Shown piece by piece: positions 52,701 to 59,970 of a stretch of DNA of 64,000 nucleotides. The stretch spans positions 62,001 through 126,000 of the forward strand of contig CAPPGO010000003.1 in NCBI GenBank assembly GCA_948678575.1. The letters run 5' to 3'. Below the pieces are notes generated by a model, which saw nothing but the letters and a program-made list of their open reading frames with translations, searched no databases and was not told where the DNA came from. This stretch comes from an uncultured Clostridia bacterium (GTDB taxonomy: Bacteria > Bacillota > Clostridia > TANB77 > CAG-508). Both the position numbers and the translations under genes were made by a program. How positions within the stretch are numbered: position 1 is the stretch's first letter; each line of letters begins with the position of its first letter.

Positions 52701-54127
52701 CCAAAACTGATTTAGAAATTAAATTAGTAAAAATTTTTGAGGAAATTTTAAATATAAAACCAATTGGAATTAACGATAATTTCTTTGAACTTGGTGGAGA
52801 TTCTATTCTAGCAATGAGATTAAATATTGAACTACTTAATATTAGTAATAAAATTAAATATTCTGATATATTTAATTCACCTACAATTTCTGGATTAATT
52901 AAATTAATTCAAAATGATAAAAAAGAGAAAAATAATGAAGAAATTTCACTTAGTACAGATGCTTTTTCTAATATTTTGAAAAACAATTTAGAATTGCCTT
53001 CTAAAATTTTAGAATTCGAGCCTAAAAATATACTTTTAACTGGAAGCACTGGATTTTTAGGAATCCATATTCTAAGTTCTTTATTAGAAAATACAAATTC
53101 TATTATATATTGTTTGATTAGAAGAGAACCTAATATTTCACCAGATAATAAGCTTTCTCAAAAACTTAACTATTATTTTGGAGACAAATATAATAATGAA
53201 TTAAATAATAGAATTAAAATAATCGAAGGTGATATTGTAGATATTGATTTATCTAATTTTGAAAATTCAATTGATTTAGTAATAAACAGTGCTGCAAAGG
53301 TTTCTCACTTTGGAATTTATCAAGACTTTTATAAAATAAATGTACTTGGCGTTAAACATTTATTATATTTTTGCAAAAAATATAACAAGAAATTTTACCA
53401 AATATCTACTTTAAGTGTATCTGGAAATTCCTTTGTAGATAGTTCTGCAAGTTATCAAAATTTTAACGAAGAAGTTAATTTTGATGAGAGCAATTTCTTC
53501 ATTGGACAAAATCTTGATAATGTTTATGTAAAAAGTAAATTTGAAGCTGAACAATTAATTTTAAATGAAATAGAACATGGTCTTGAAGCTTATATTTTAA
53601 GAGTTGGAAATTTAATGCCAAGATTTTCTGATGGAAAATTTCAAGAAAATGTTTCTGAAAATGCTTACATAAACAGATTAAGTGCTTTTCTAAAATTAAA
53701 GACAATACCAGAAAATATAAAAAATGGATATGTTGAATTTACGCCAATTGATTTTGTAGCAAATGCAATTATAAAAATTGTTACACATCCAAGTAAAGCT
53801 AATTGTATTTATCATTTATATAATCATAATCATATTTATATAAATAAACTATTGAAAATTTTGAATAGTTACGATTATAATATAAATATAGTTAAGACAG
53901 AAAACTTCAAAAAAATGATAAAAGAAATTTTAAACGATAGCAATAATAAAAACATTTTAAATCATTTAATCAATGATTTTAATCAGAATTTAGATTTAGA
54001 TTATGAAGGCAAAATAAAATTAAAATCAGATTTTACAGTAGATTTTCTTGAAAAACTAAATTTTAAATGGCCTGAAATTAACCGTAATTATATAGGCTAT
54101 ATTATATCCATTATAGAGGAGTGTTAA
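46721..54127 (+). CDS. Dimodular non-ribosomal peptide synthetase with terminal reductase
   Basis: The 2468-residue protein reads C-A-T-C-A-T-R. C1 has HHLISDSW near residue 132. A1 (~470-940) has YTSGSTGKPKG near 602 and NGKIDRKAL near 936. T1 has GLDSLK near 990. C2 has HHIIVDG near 1174. A2 (~1500-1975) has YTSGSTGAPKG near 1636. T2 has GGDSI near 2025. A thioester reductase domain has TGSTGFLG near 2107 and YVKSK near 2268. An N-terminal C domain suggests fatty-acyl initiation, and the R domain releases an aldehyde. The predicted product is an N-acyl dipeptide aldehyde, which may stay free or cyclise. By-eye pocket codes are nearly equal in A1 (DIFQVAGIFK) and A2 (DIFQTAGVFK), pointing to similar residues in both positions. 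A kinase gene starts 1 bp after the stop. Confidence 0.93.
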   Translation: MGKKLYDLSNPQLSIWATEQFYSGTNVNNICGTVLISDTLNANILKQAIINVINNNDNFKIRFEKDKNTLKQYIDQNIPIDIEIVNLKNKNEITDLENKLASQIFKITKEPLFKIQVFKLENNAGGFVINIHHLISDSWTLGLIGKKIVHEYAMLISKNEDNKTNVTSYINYLEAEKEYTNSNRYQKDKAYWEKTFANIPNIATIPSKNSYNNPFSCEGNRDLFIIPKKFVSQINNFCKIHKISIFNFFTAILSIYINKINNIDNFVIGTPILNRSSFNEKNTNGMFVNMTPLLINVENNKTFGQFLENVSKSSIAMLRHQKYPYQKILDFVREKDNTIPNLYNIVLSYQITSVFIQENLKYESRWAFNGTSADDLTIQLYDLNETGNLNIAYDYKKSKYSSDEIKTLHSRLLNIISQVFDASDIEISKIKILTKQEEKEILNFNKTNIRYNKNIPIIKHFENQAKKTPNNIALTFKGSLLTYKELNEKSNSLAHYLRENGVTNNVIVGIMVNRSIEMIIGILAILKAGGAYLPIDPEYPKDRISYMLQDSQAEILLSHKGLAKDIKCKKIINIDLNNNLYFENKNNLKNISKPNDLAYIIYTSGSTGKPKGVMLMQKNYSNFLASMIDKIKYLKQGHKYSIISITTVSFDIFSFETIISLTCGLHLYLTDYFEQKYTDNLEQLIKTEKIDIIQTTPSVMRFHIDNAKNLDNFSKLKYIVLAGEQLPEDLVLKLKEIAPNVTIINGYGPSETTIFSSVNDVTNLEKVTIGKPIGNTYFYILDKDLNLLPKNNIGEIYIGGDGVGKGYLFNEALTKEKFLPNPFGKGIIYKTGDLGSWNNDGTISCNGRIDHQVKLRGLRIELEEIENKINKFNRNSKTKSVVILKGTSTNSYLHAFICSDENINLPDLKNYLQKNLPNYMIPSSYSFLDEFPTTPNGKIDRKALNAIQSTTISENIVKPETPTEKIIYREVSNIIQNSNFGILDDFFSIGLDSLKIINLSLNLGDKLNTKLAIADFYKLANIQKLAKFIDDCKDNKIYELTHTEKKQEAYPLSSAQERIFYAQKLNENSTTYNLTGGIIIHKKVSKNKIIDIFNTLINRHSAFRTSFIWKDNTLMQHINEKCEINIEFIKDKQNNIQKLVDNFAKPFDLTSAPLLRAEVHYTKSKDTLILIDTHHIIVDGTSLSILINEFIKLLNDTNLDTNEFEYLDYAIWENNFKNTEKFKNLKNYWENKFTGKEIPAINLPYDCSPNETKDFKGNTISKSLDDKIFSSLQTISQTYNVSTYMLLLSAFYVLLNKYTGQENIIVGSPTSARELHGIQNLIGMFVNNMILENEIDSSTSFTDFIQNTKNLVLETMANEPYPYELITRKFNNNFFDVMFTYQNKFDFFNNDNIKNNSYDILFAKSKTSKFNLSLEIIEATKTINLEYSTSLFKDETAMQILNHYINILKEIIKNPNRTIADISALDELEQNKILYGLNNTYLQYPKEKTIAELIEDQALKTPEKIAITFENSSLTFKELNDKSNILAHYLRSKNIQRNDIVGIILERSLELIVAILAVLKSGACYIPIDPTFPKSRINYMLTNSNSKLLIVDKFTIKKMNFENELLINLDNIENLSKDISRLEHINLPDDNSYIIYTSGSTGAPKGVVLKHKSLTNLTYHLNNYVEFLKNPHNNECMASVTTSSFDIFIFETLICLQKGIKVAISNKDEQVIPEKLNNLIENNNVTAIQMTPSRMQLFIDNINDVPALKKLKYVTLAGEPLPLYLVKSLKELGIKKVYNGYGPSETTVFSSFTDVTEKTEITIGTPLSNTYFYVLDNNLNPVPNGVAGELYIAGDGVGNGYLNKPNLTNASFIKNPFIDNSLMYKTGDLCKFLPNGELCYLGRIDNQIKIRGLRIELDEIENRILTFPFIQKAKVIKQTINEREFLSAYFIAEQRINIANLRSYLLEFLPSYMIPTYFTALDCFPYTPNGKIDKKALPLPKTDLKNTSEKYTPPKTDLEIKLVKIFEEILNIKPIGINDNFFELGGDSILAMRLNIELLNISNKIKYSDIFNSPTISGLIKLIQNDKKEKNNEEISLSTDAFSNILKNNLELPSKILEFEPKNILLTGSTGFLGIHILSSLLENTNSIIYCLIRREPNISPDNKLSQKLNYYFGDKYNNELNNRIKIIEGDIVDIDLSNFENSIDLVINSAAKVSHFGIYQDFYKINVLGVKHLLYFCKKYNKKFYQISTLSVSGNSFVDSSASYQNFNEEVNFDESNFFIGQNLDNVYVKSKFEAEQLILNEIEHGLEAYILRVGNLMPRFSDGKFQENVSENAYINRLSAFLKLKTIPENIKNGYVEFTPIDFVANAIIKIVTHPSKANCIYHLYNHNHIYINKLLKILNSYDYNINIVKTENFKKMIKEILNDSNNKNILNHLINDFNQNLDLDYEGKIKLKSDFTVDFLEKLNFKWPEINRNYIGYIISIIEEC

Positions 54128-54128
54128 T

Positions 54129-55922
54129 ATGTCTTCTACTACACTAATATTTTTAGTATTACCATTAATATTTTCTTTTTTGATGATAGCATGGATTTCA
54201 AGTAATAGGAAAAATTCTCAAATGAAGAATATTTTCTTAGTTACTCTTATTTTGCTTTCACTATGGTTTACTAATTTAATACTTCAAGTTTTATTTTCAA
54301 CTTATTATAATGTAGATCCTGCTATATTTGAAAATATTACTTACATTTCTGCGTGTTTGGCACCAATATTTATTTATTTTATCTCATTAGCTTTTAAAAA
54401 TCCAAATATGCAGTTTGGCAAAAAACACTTAATGTATTTTATAGTTCCAGTAATAACTTTACTAGTTTTATGGACTAATAAATATCATCATTTGTTTTAT
54501 ATTAAATATTCTATTGACATAAATGAAACTATTTTTGGAGCTTATTTTTACATACATTCAGCTTATACTTATACAATATTAGTATTAGGACTTGCAAATT
54601 TAATAATACACTCTATAAAAACTTCTGGTATTTTTTCAAAACAGTCAATTCTATTTTTTATGGGAACTGCAATACCTGTATTACTAAACTTTTTAGGTAC
54701 TTTTAAAGTTATCACAATGTCAATATATATTACACCTATTTCTTTTTCAGTAGCATTATTGCTTTATGCAATATCAATATTTAAGTACGATTTTTTAAAT
54801 CTCACTCCTATTGCGTTAGAATTAATTGTAAATACTATATCTGATGGATACCTTGTATTAGATGAAAATAATATCATAATAAATAATAATACTGCATTTT
54901 TAAACTTTTTCGATTTATCTAAAAATAATATAAAAAATAAACATATCTTTGAATTAAAGAATTTTATTAAAATTTTTAATTCAAAAAACTCTTTGCTAAA
55001 AGCACTTGGAAAATGTAAATCTGGTAATAAAGTGGAATTTGAGCAAATATACAAAGATAAATATTTTATGACCACAATTTCTCCGATATATAAAGATAAA
55101 CAATATATAGGAACTTTAATATTTGTAAGTGATATAACACAACATAAAAAAGATATGCAAATAATTCAAAATAATCAAACAATGCTTATTGAAAAAGAGC
55201 GTTTAGCTTCTCTTGGTCAAATGATTGGTGGTATTGCTCACAACTTAAAAACACCTATATTCTCTATATCAGGTGGTTTAGAAGGTTTAAATGATTTAAT
55301 AGAAGAATTTGATACATCTATTGAAGACCCAACTGTTAATAATCAAGATATGCATGATATTGCAACAGATATGAAAAATTGGATAGACAAATTAAAAACT
55401 CATGTATCTTATATGTCAGATGTAATTACCGCAGTAAAAGGACAAGCTGTTACTCTTTCAGAAGAAAATTCTATCGATTTTTCTGTTGAAGAATTATTTA
55501 AACATATTGATATTTTAATGAAACACGAAATTAAAAACGCATTAATAACTTTAAATATAGAAAACAATGTTAATAACACTAAACTTATAAAAGGTAATAT
55601 AAATAGCTTAGTTCAAGTAATCAACAATATTATTTCAAATGCTATTGAAGCTTATAATGGTAAACCTAACCAAAAAATAGACTTAACTGCCGACCTTGAA
55701 AATAACAATATCGTAATTTCCATTACAGATTATGGACCAGGAATACCATTAGAAATTAGAGAAAAATTATTTAAAGAAATGATTACCACAAAAGGAAAAG
55801 ATGGAACTGGACTTGGTTTATTTATGTCTTATTCAACAATTAAAGCTCATTTCCATGGTAATATGACATTACAATCCGAATTGGATAAAGGAACAAAATT
55901 TACTATTAGCATACCATGTTAA
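54129..55922 (+). CDS. Sensor histidine kinase with 7TM N-terminus (copy 1)
   Basis: The 597-residue protein has an N-terminal region of seven to eight membrane helices (residues ~1-220) of the histidine-kinase 7TM type, a PAS-like segment ('SDGYLVLDENNIIINNN'), and a HisKA-like part with His371 in 'MIGGIAHNLKTPIFSISGG'. The ATPase domain has N box 'LVQVINNIISNAIEAYNG', G1 'DYGPGIP' and G2 'GKDGTGLGLFMS'. A segment 'YMSDVITAVKGQAV' between DHp and ATPase is shared with copy 2. Start ATG is 1 bp after the NRPS stop with GAGGAG inside the NRPS gene, so it is cotranscribed with the NRPS. A terminator follows. The ligand could be a small hydrophobic molecule. Confidence 0.92.
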   Translation: MSSTTLIFLVLPLIFSFLMIAWISSNRKNSQMKNIFLVTLILLSLWFTNLILQVLFSTYYNVDPAIFENITYISACLAPIFIYFISLAFKNPNMQFGKKHLMYFIVPVITLLVLWTNKYHHLFYIKYSIDINETIFGAYFYIHSAYTYTILVLGLANLIIHSIKTSGIFSKQSILFFMGTAIPVLLNFLGTFKVITMSIYITPISFSVALLLYAISIFKYDFLNLTPIALELIVNTISDGYLVLDENNIIINNNTAFLNFFDLSKNNIKNKHIFELKNFIKIFNSKNSLLKALGKCKSGNKVEFEQIYKDKYFMTTISPIYKDKQYIGTLIFVSDITQHKKDMQIIQNNQTMLIEKERLASLGQMIGGIAHNLKTPIFSISGGLEGLNDLIEEFDTSIEDPTVNNQDMHDIATDMKNWIDKLKTHVSYMSDVITAVKGQAVTLSEENSIDFSVEELFKHIDILMKHEIKNALITLNIENNVNNTKLIKGNINSLVQVINNIISNAIEAYNGKPNQKIDLTADLENNNIVISITDYGPGIPLEIREKLFKEMITTKGKDGTGLGLFMSYSTIKAHFHGNMTLQSELDKGTKFTISIPC

Positions 55923-55929
55923 TTTACTT

Positions 55930-55958
55930 AGCCATACTTATAAAAGTATGGCTTTTTT
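55930..55958 (+). terminator. Terminator between the two kinase genes
   Basis: AGCCATACTT (55930-55939) pairs with AAGTATGGCT (55944-55953), followed by T6. Confidence 0.88.
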
Positions 55959-55969
55959 GTTTAATTTTA

Positions 55970-55998
55970 TTGACTTATTTTCAAATTAAAGAGATAAT
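55970..55998 (+). promoter_or_regulatory. Promoter of the second kinase operon
   Basis: TTGACT (55970-55975), 17 nt, GATAAT (55993-55998), about 50 bp before ATG 56050. It makes kinase 2 and the response regulator independent of the NRPS transcript. Confidence 0.7.
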
Positions 55999-56049
55999 AA
56001 TATATAGTAAATTATTTTGATACATAGGATAAATGGGAGGAAATATAGA

Positions 56050-57864
56050 ATGAATGCATTATTCTATTCTTTTACAGTAGCAGTATTTTTAGCAATTTTA
56101 GTTGCATTTTTAATTTATTTACTTAAAAAAATTTCGAAAACACAACTGCAACAAATTTTTGCAGTCAATTTAATATTATTAGTGGTTTCATTCTTTTTTA
56201 TGTTTTTGCAAATGCAATTTAGTTCTCGACTTAATATTGCCCCAATATATTTTGATTATTTTTCATATATTGGTATTATATTTTTACCGATATCATTATA
56301 TTTTACAGCACTTATTTTTACAAATACAAAAATAAGATTTAAAGCTAAATATTTATTACTTTTTATTGTTCCTATAATATCTTTATTTGCACTATGGACA
56401 AATGATGCTCATCATTTATTCTTTAAAGAATATAACATAAATCTTGAAAACTGTTCATTTGGTCCATTTTTCATAATACATGAGTTGTATTCATATTTTA
56501 TATATGCGTTAGCAATCATGCATTTATTGAATTATTTTAGGAAAAATTCTGGACTATTCTCTCAACAACTTAATTTAGTAGTTGTTGGTACAGTTTTTCC
56601 ATTCGTAATAAATTTATTAGGAACTCTTGGAATTATAAAAGTTACAATTTATGTTACCCCTATTGCACTTGCTATTTCAATTATTTGTTTTGCACTTGCT
56701 TTATTCAAATTTCAACTTTTGAATTCTTTGCCAGTTGCTCTTACAAAAATTGTTAATAGAATTTCAGATGGTTACATAGTATTAAATGACAAGAATATTG
56801 TAACAGATTATAACAATCCATTCCTAAAAATATTTAATATAGACACTTTTGATTTAAGACAAATGCACATTTTTGATGTTTTAGCTCTTGAAGAATTTAA
56901 AGGTTTAGATGAAGAAACACTTATCAAAGCTTTACAAGCTGTTGTTGATTCTAATGAAACATTAATATTTGAACTTGAATTTGAAAACATACATAAATAT
57001 TTAAGATTAGAAATAAACAGTATTAAGACTGATGGAATATTCATTGGTGCATTAATACTTGTAAAAGACCTTACACAACACTTTAATGATTTACAAACAA
57101 TTCAATCTAACCAATCTATGCTTATTGAAAAAGAACGTTTAGCTTCTCTTGGTCAAATGATTGGTGGTATCGCTCACAACTTAAAAACACCTATTTTTTC
57201 TATATCTGGTGCAACAGAAGGAATGCAAGACTTAGTAAAAGAATATAAAGAATCTATTACTGATGAAACAGTAACTATTCAAGATCACTTAGATATTGCA
57301 AAAGATATGGAAGAATGGATTTCAAAAATTAAAAATTACACAGCATATATGTCAGATGTTATTACGGCTGTTCGTGGTCAAGCAGTTGCATTCGCTGATA
57401 GAAGCAATGAATCCTTCACAATAGAAGATTTAACAAAACGTGTTTCTATACTTATGAAACATGAACTTCAACAATCTTTAAATTCACTTACTACTTCTAT
57501 ACAAGTGGATAAAGACTTAGAAATAAAAGGAAATATAAATTCACTAGTACAAGTTATAAATAATTTAATATCTAACTCAATTCAAGCATATAATGGAGAA
57601 CCGAACAATATTATTGAGTTTAACATATACAAAGATACTAAAAATGTTATTTTTAGCGTAAAAGATTATGCTTCTGGAATGAATAAAGAAGTACAAGAAA
57701 AATTATTTAAAGAAATGATTACTACAAAAGGAAAAAATGGAACTGGACTTGGTTTATTCATGTCTGCTTCTAATATAAAAGCACAATTTAATGGAGATAT
57801 TAAATTTACATCAGATGAAGGTAGAGGTACAACCTTTAATGTAATTATACCTATCAAAAAATAA
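56050..57864 (+). CDS. Sensor histidine kinase with 7TM N-terminus (copy 2)
   Basis: The 604-residue paralogue of the preceding kinase has the same architecture: N-terminal multispan region (~1-220), PAS-like segment ('SDGYIVLNDKNIVTDYN'), DHp with His376 in 'MIGGIAHNLKTPIFSISGA', and ATPase boxes 'LVQVINNLISNSIQAYNG' and 'GKNGTGLGLFMS'. The N-terminal sensor parts differ more than the kinase cores, so the two may sense different ligands. G1 has 'DYASGM' in place of DxGxG, a degenerate form. ATG 56050 follows GGGAGG; a TTG at 56017 precedes the ribosome binding site. The response regulator gene follows by 12 bp. Confidence 0.92.
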   Translation: MNALFYSFTVAVFLAILVAFLIYLLKKISKTQLQQIFAVNLILLVVSFFFMFLQMQFSSRLNIAPIYFDYFSYIGIIFLPISLYFTALIFTNTKIRFKAKYLLLFIVPIISLFALWTNDAHHLFFKEYNINLENCSFGPFFIIHELYSYFIYALAIMHLLNYFRKNSGLFSQQLNLVVVGTVFPFVINLLGTLGIIKVTIYVTPIALAISIICFALALFKFQLLNSLPVALTKIVNRISDGYIVLNDKNIVTDYNNPFLKIFNIDTFDLRQMHIFDVLALEEFKGLDEETLIKALQAVVDSNETLIFELEFENIHKYLRLEINSIKTDGIFIGALILVKDLTQHFNDLQTIQSNQSMLIEKERLASLGQMIGGIAHNLKTPIFSISGATEGMQDLVKEYKESITDETVTIQDHLDIAKDMEEWISKIKNYTAYMSDVITAVRGQAVAFADRSNESFTIEDLTKRVSILMKHELQQSLNSLTTSIQVDKDLEIKGNINSLVQVINNLISNSIQAYNGEPNNIIEFNIYKDTKNVIFSVKDYASGMNKEVQEKLFKEMITTKGKNGTGLGLFMSASNIKAQFNGDIKFTSDEGRGTTFNVIIPIKK

Positions 57865-57876
57865 AGGAGATAAAAT

Positions 57877-58926
57877 ATGAGACATTCAGAATCCCAAAGT
57901 TCAATTAGTCCTTACAAAATTATTGCATGTGATGATGAAAATGGAATAATAGATTCACTTTCTGTATTTTTAAAGCGTTCTGGTTACCAATTAACTGGTG
58001 TTACAGACCCTTATGAAGCAATTGAAAAAGTCCGTAACGAGCATTTTGATTTAATGTTGCTAGATTTCATCATGACTCCAATACACGGTGATAAAGTTGT
58101 TGAAGAAATAAGAAAATTTAACCAAGAATTATATATATTATTACTTACAGGTCATAAGGATTTAGCTCCACCACTTGAAACTATTAAGAGATTATCAATT
58201 CAAGGATACTGTGAAAAAAGTGACAAATTTGATCAATTATTGCTTTTAATTGAATCTGCACTTCGTTCAGTAGAACAAATGAAAATTATTACAAAAATAA
58301 ACCAAGAATTAAAAGATAAAAATCAAGAACTAGAAAATGCTTACTTAGAAAGCATCCAAACTTTAAGATATACTGTTGAAGCAAAAGATAGCTATACAAG
58401 AGGTCATTCAGACAGAGTTGCAGATTTTTCTGTTTTAATTGGTAAATATTTAAACCTTTCAGAAGAAGATTTAAAAGTTCTTCGTATTGGTGGACTTTTC
58501 CACGATATTGGAAAAATCGGTGTACCTGACAGTATTTTATTAAAAGAAGCGAAACTTACATCAGAAGAATATTCAGAAATTAAAAATCATCCAAGTATTG
58601 GAAAACAAATTCTTTCTAATGCTTCTATATTTAAAGATATGATACCTATTGTATATCATCATCATGAGCGCTTTGATGGTACTGGATACCCCGCTGGTTT
58701 AGCTGGTGAAAATATTCCATTATTTGCTAGAATAGCTGCTGTGGCTGATACTTTTGATGCTATGACAACAAAACGTTCATATAGAAATGCTCTTCCATTA
58801 GATATTGTAAGAGCAGAAATTGAAAAATGTTCTAGTACACAATTTGACCCTGCTATTACAAAAGTATTCTTAGATATCTTAGATCATCATTATGATGAAA
58901 TACTAGATATTCAAAATAAATATTAA
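57877..58926 (+). CDS. Response regulator with HD-GYP output domain
   Basis: The 349-residue protein has a REC domain with acidic DDE near the start, phospho-acceptor Asp63 in 'LMLLDFIMTP', Thr/Lys of 'LLTGHKD' and a helical linker. An HD-GYP domain follows: HD at residues 209-210 in 'LFHDIGKIGVPD' and the signature 'HHERFDGTGYPAGL' near 261. HD-GYP proteins hydrolyse cyclic di-GMP, which links the two kinases to second-messenger levels. It should receive phosphate from kinase 2 and perhaps kinase 1. No DNA-binding domain is present, so output is by c-di-GMP or protein contact. Confidence 0.95.
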   Translation: MRHSESQSSISPYKIIACDDENGIIDSLSVFLKRSGYQLTGVTDPYEAIEKVRNEHFDLMLLDFIMTPIHGDKVVEEIRKFNQELYILLLTGHKDLAPPLETIKRLSIQGYCEKSDKFDQLLLLIESALRSVEQMKIITKINQELKDKNQELENAYLESIQTLRYTVEAKDSYTRGHSDRVADFSVLIGKYLNLSEEDLKVLRIGGLFHDIGKIGVPDSILLKEAKLTSEEYSEIKNHPSIGKQILSNASIFKDMIPIVYHHHERFDGTGYPAGLAGENIPLFARIAAVADTFDAMTTKRSYRNALPLDIVRAEIEKCSSTQFDPAITKVFLDILDHHYDEILDIQNKY

Positions 58927-58940
58927 TAGGAGATCTTATT

Positions 58941-59738
58941 ATGATAAAATCTAGTGAAATAAAAAAGACAGCTTTAAACAAATTAGATTGGAAAAAATCT
59001 TTTCTAGTTTCTATATTGTTTGTTTTAACAAATCTTGCATTAAGCTATGCTTTACAATATGCAAATAATTTAACAGCAAATATACCAATATTTCAAGTTG
59101 CTTTTAATTTAATATATTTAGCTTTATTTTTGCCTCTTTCTTTTGGATTTGTTTCAGTAATATCCAAACTATACAAATCTCAAATAGTAAATGCAACAAC
59201 ATTATTTAATGAAGCTATTTTAAACTTTACAAAAACAATTAAAATATTTCTAAGAACTCTTTTAAAAATGATTGTTCCATCAATTATAATTATTGTAGCT
59301 GGAATAGGAATTTTGTTTTTAACTTTACAAAACTTACCAATAACAACTGAAAATTTAGCTAGTTATTCTTTATACATTTTCTTTATATATTTTGTAGTTT
59401 TAATTTCTATTTCATTATCTGCCATTCCTTACGTTTTATCAAGTTATATATTAGCAGATAATAATAATTTAACTTCAAAAGAAATAATTGAACAAAGTGC
59501 TTCTTTAATGGAAAATCAAAAATGGAACTTTATAAAACTTATAATATCATTCTTAGGCTGGTTCATATTACTTGCAATTATAGTAACTATTGCTAATATG
59601 TCACTTAATGAAACTATTGCAAATATTGTAAACTCTATTGGTTTAATATTACTTATGCCTTATCTTATAACTTCCATCAGAGTATTTTATGAAGAAGCCC
59701 AAGATGTTGTTATTACAGAAAATGAAAACAATAATTAA
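58941..59738 (+). CDS. DUF975-like six-span membrane protein
   Basis: The 265-residue protein has about six membrane helices and begins 'IKSSEIKKTALNKLDWKKSF', a start typical of DUF975 integral membrane proteins ('...a...l..nw..ai'). Other family-like features are 'LPLSFGFVSVISKLYK' and 'ILADNNNLTSKEIIEQSASLMENQKW'. It starts 14 bp after the response regulator gene with TAGGAGA and is likely cotranscribed. Function is unknown. Confidence 0.65.
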   Translation: MIKSSEIKKTALNKLDWKKSFLVSILFVLTNLALSYALQYANNLTANIPIFQVAFNLIYLALFLPLSFGFVSVISKLYKSQIVNATTLFNEAILNFTKTIKIFLRTLLKMIVPSIIIIVAGIGILFLTLQNLPITTENLASYSLYIFFIYFVVLISISLSAIPYVLSSYILADNNNLTSKEIIEQSASLMENQKWNFIKLIISFLGWFILLAIIVTIANMSLNETIANIVNSIGLILLMPYLITSIRVFYEEAQDVVITENENNN

Positions 59739-59752
59739 ATATAAAATTAATA

Positions 59753-59956
59753 AGCTATATTATATTAAAATAGTGAACAAATTCGTGCATCAAAATCGCG
59801 AATAGAAAATCTTAAATATTCGTATAGGGAATCTCATAGCACTGTGAGCTTGCGAACAAAGTGCGGTACATGAGGGCGCTACTAAGAATATTTTAGAATT
59901 TTCATTTTAGATTTTGCTTGTCCGAATTATGTGAACATCTTTAATATAATATAGCT
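59753..59956. repeat. 204-bp nested palindrome between a DUF975-like gene and tex
   Basis: The outer arms are a perfect 17-bp inverted repeat (59753-59769 and 59940-59956). Inner arms in the same order are AATTCG/CGAATT, CAAAATC/GATTTTG, GAAAAT/ATTTTC and AAATATTC/GAATATTT (59814-59821 with 59886-59893). The loop region contains a CTCA/TGAG hairpin and more GC than its surroundings. No coding capacity. It could be a structured RNA, a MITE-like element or both; it is convergent with both genes and may end transcription. Confidence 0.7.
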
Positions 59957-59970
59957 ATTTATATATTACA

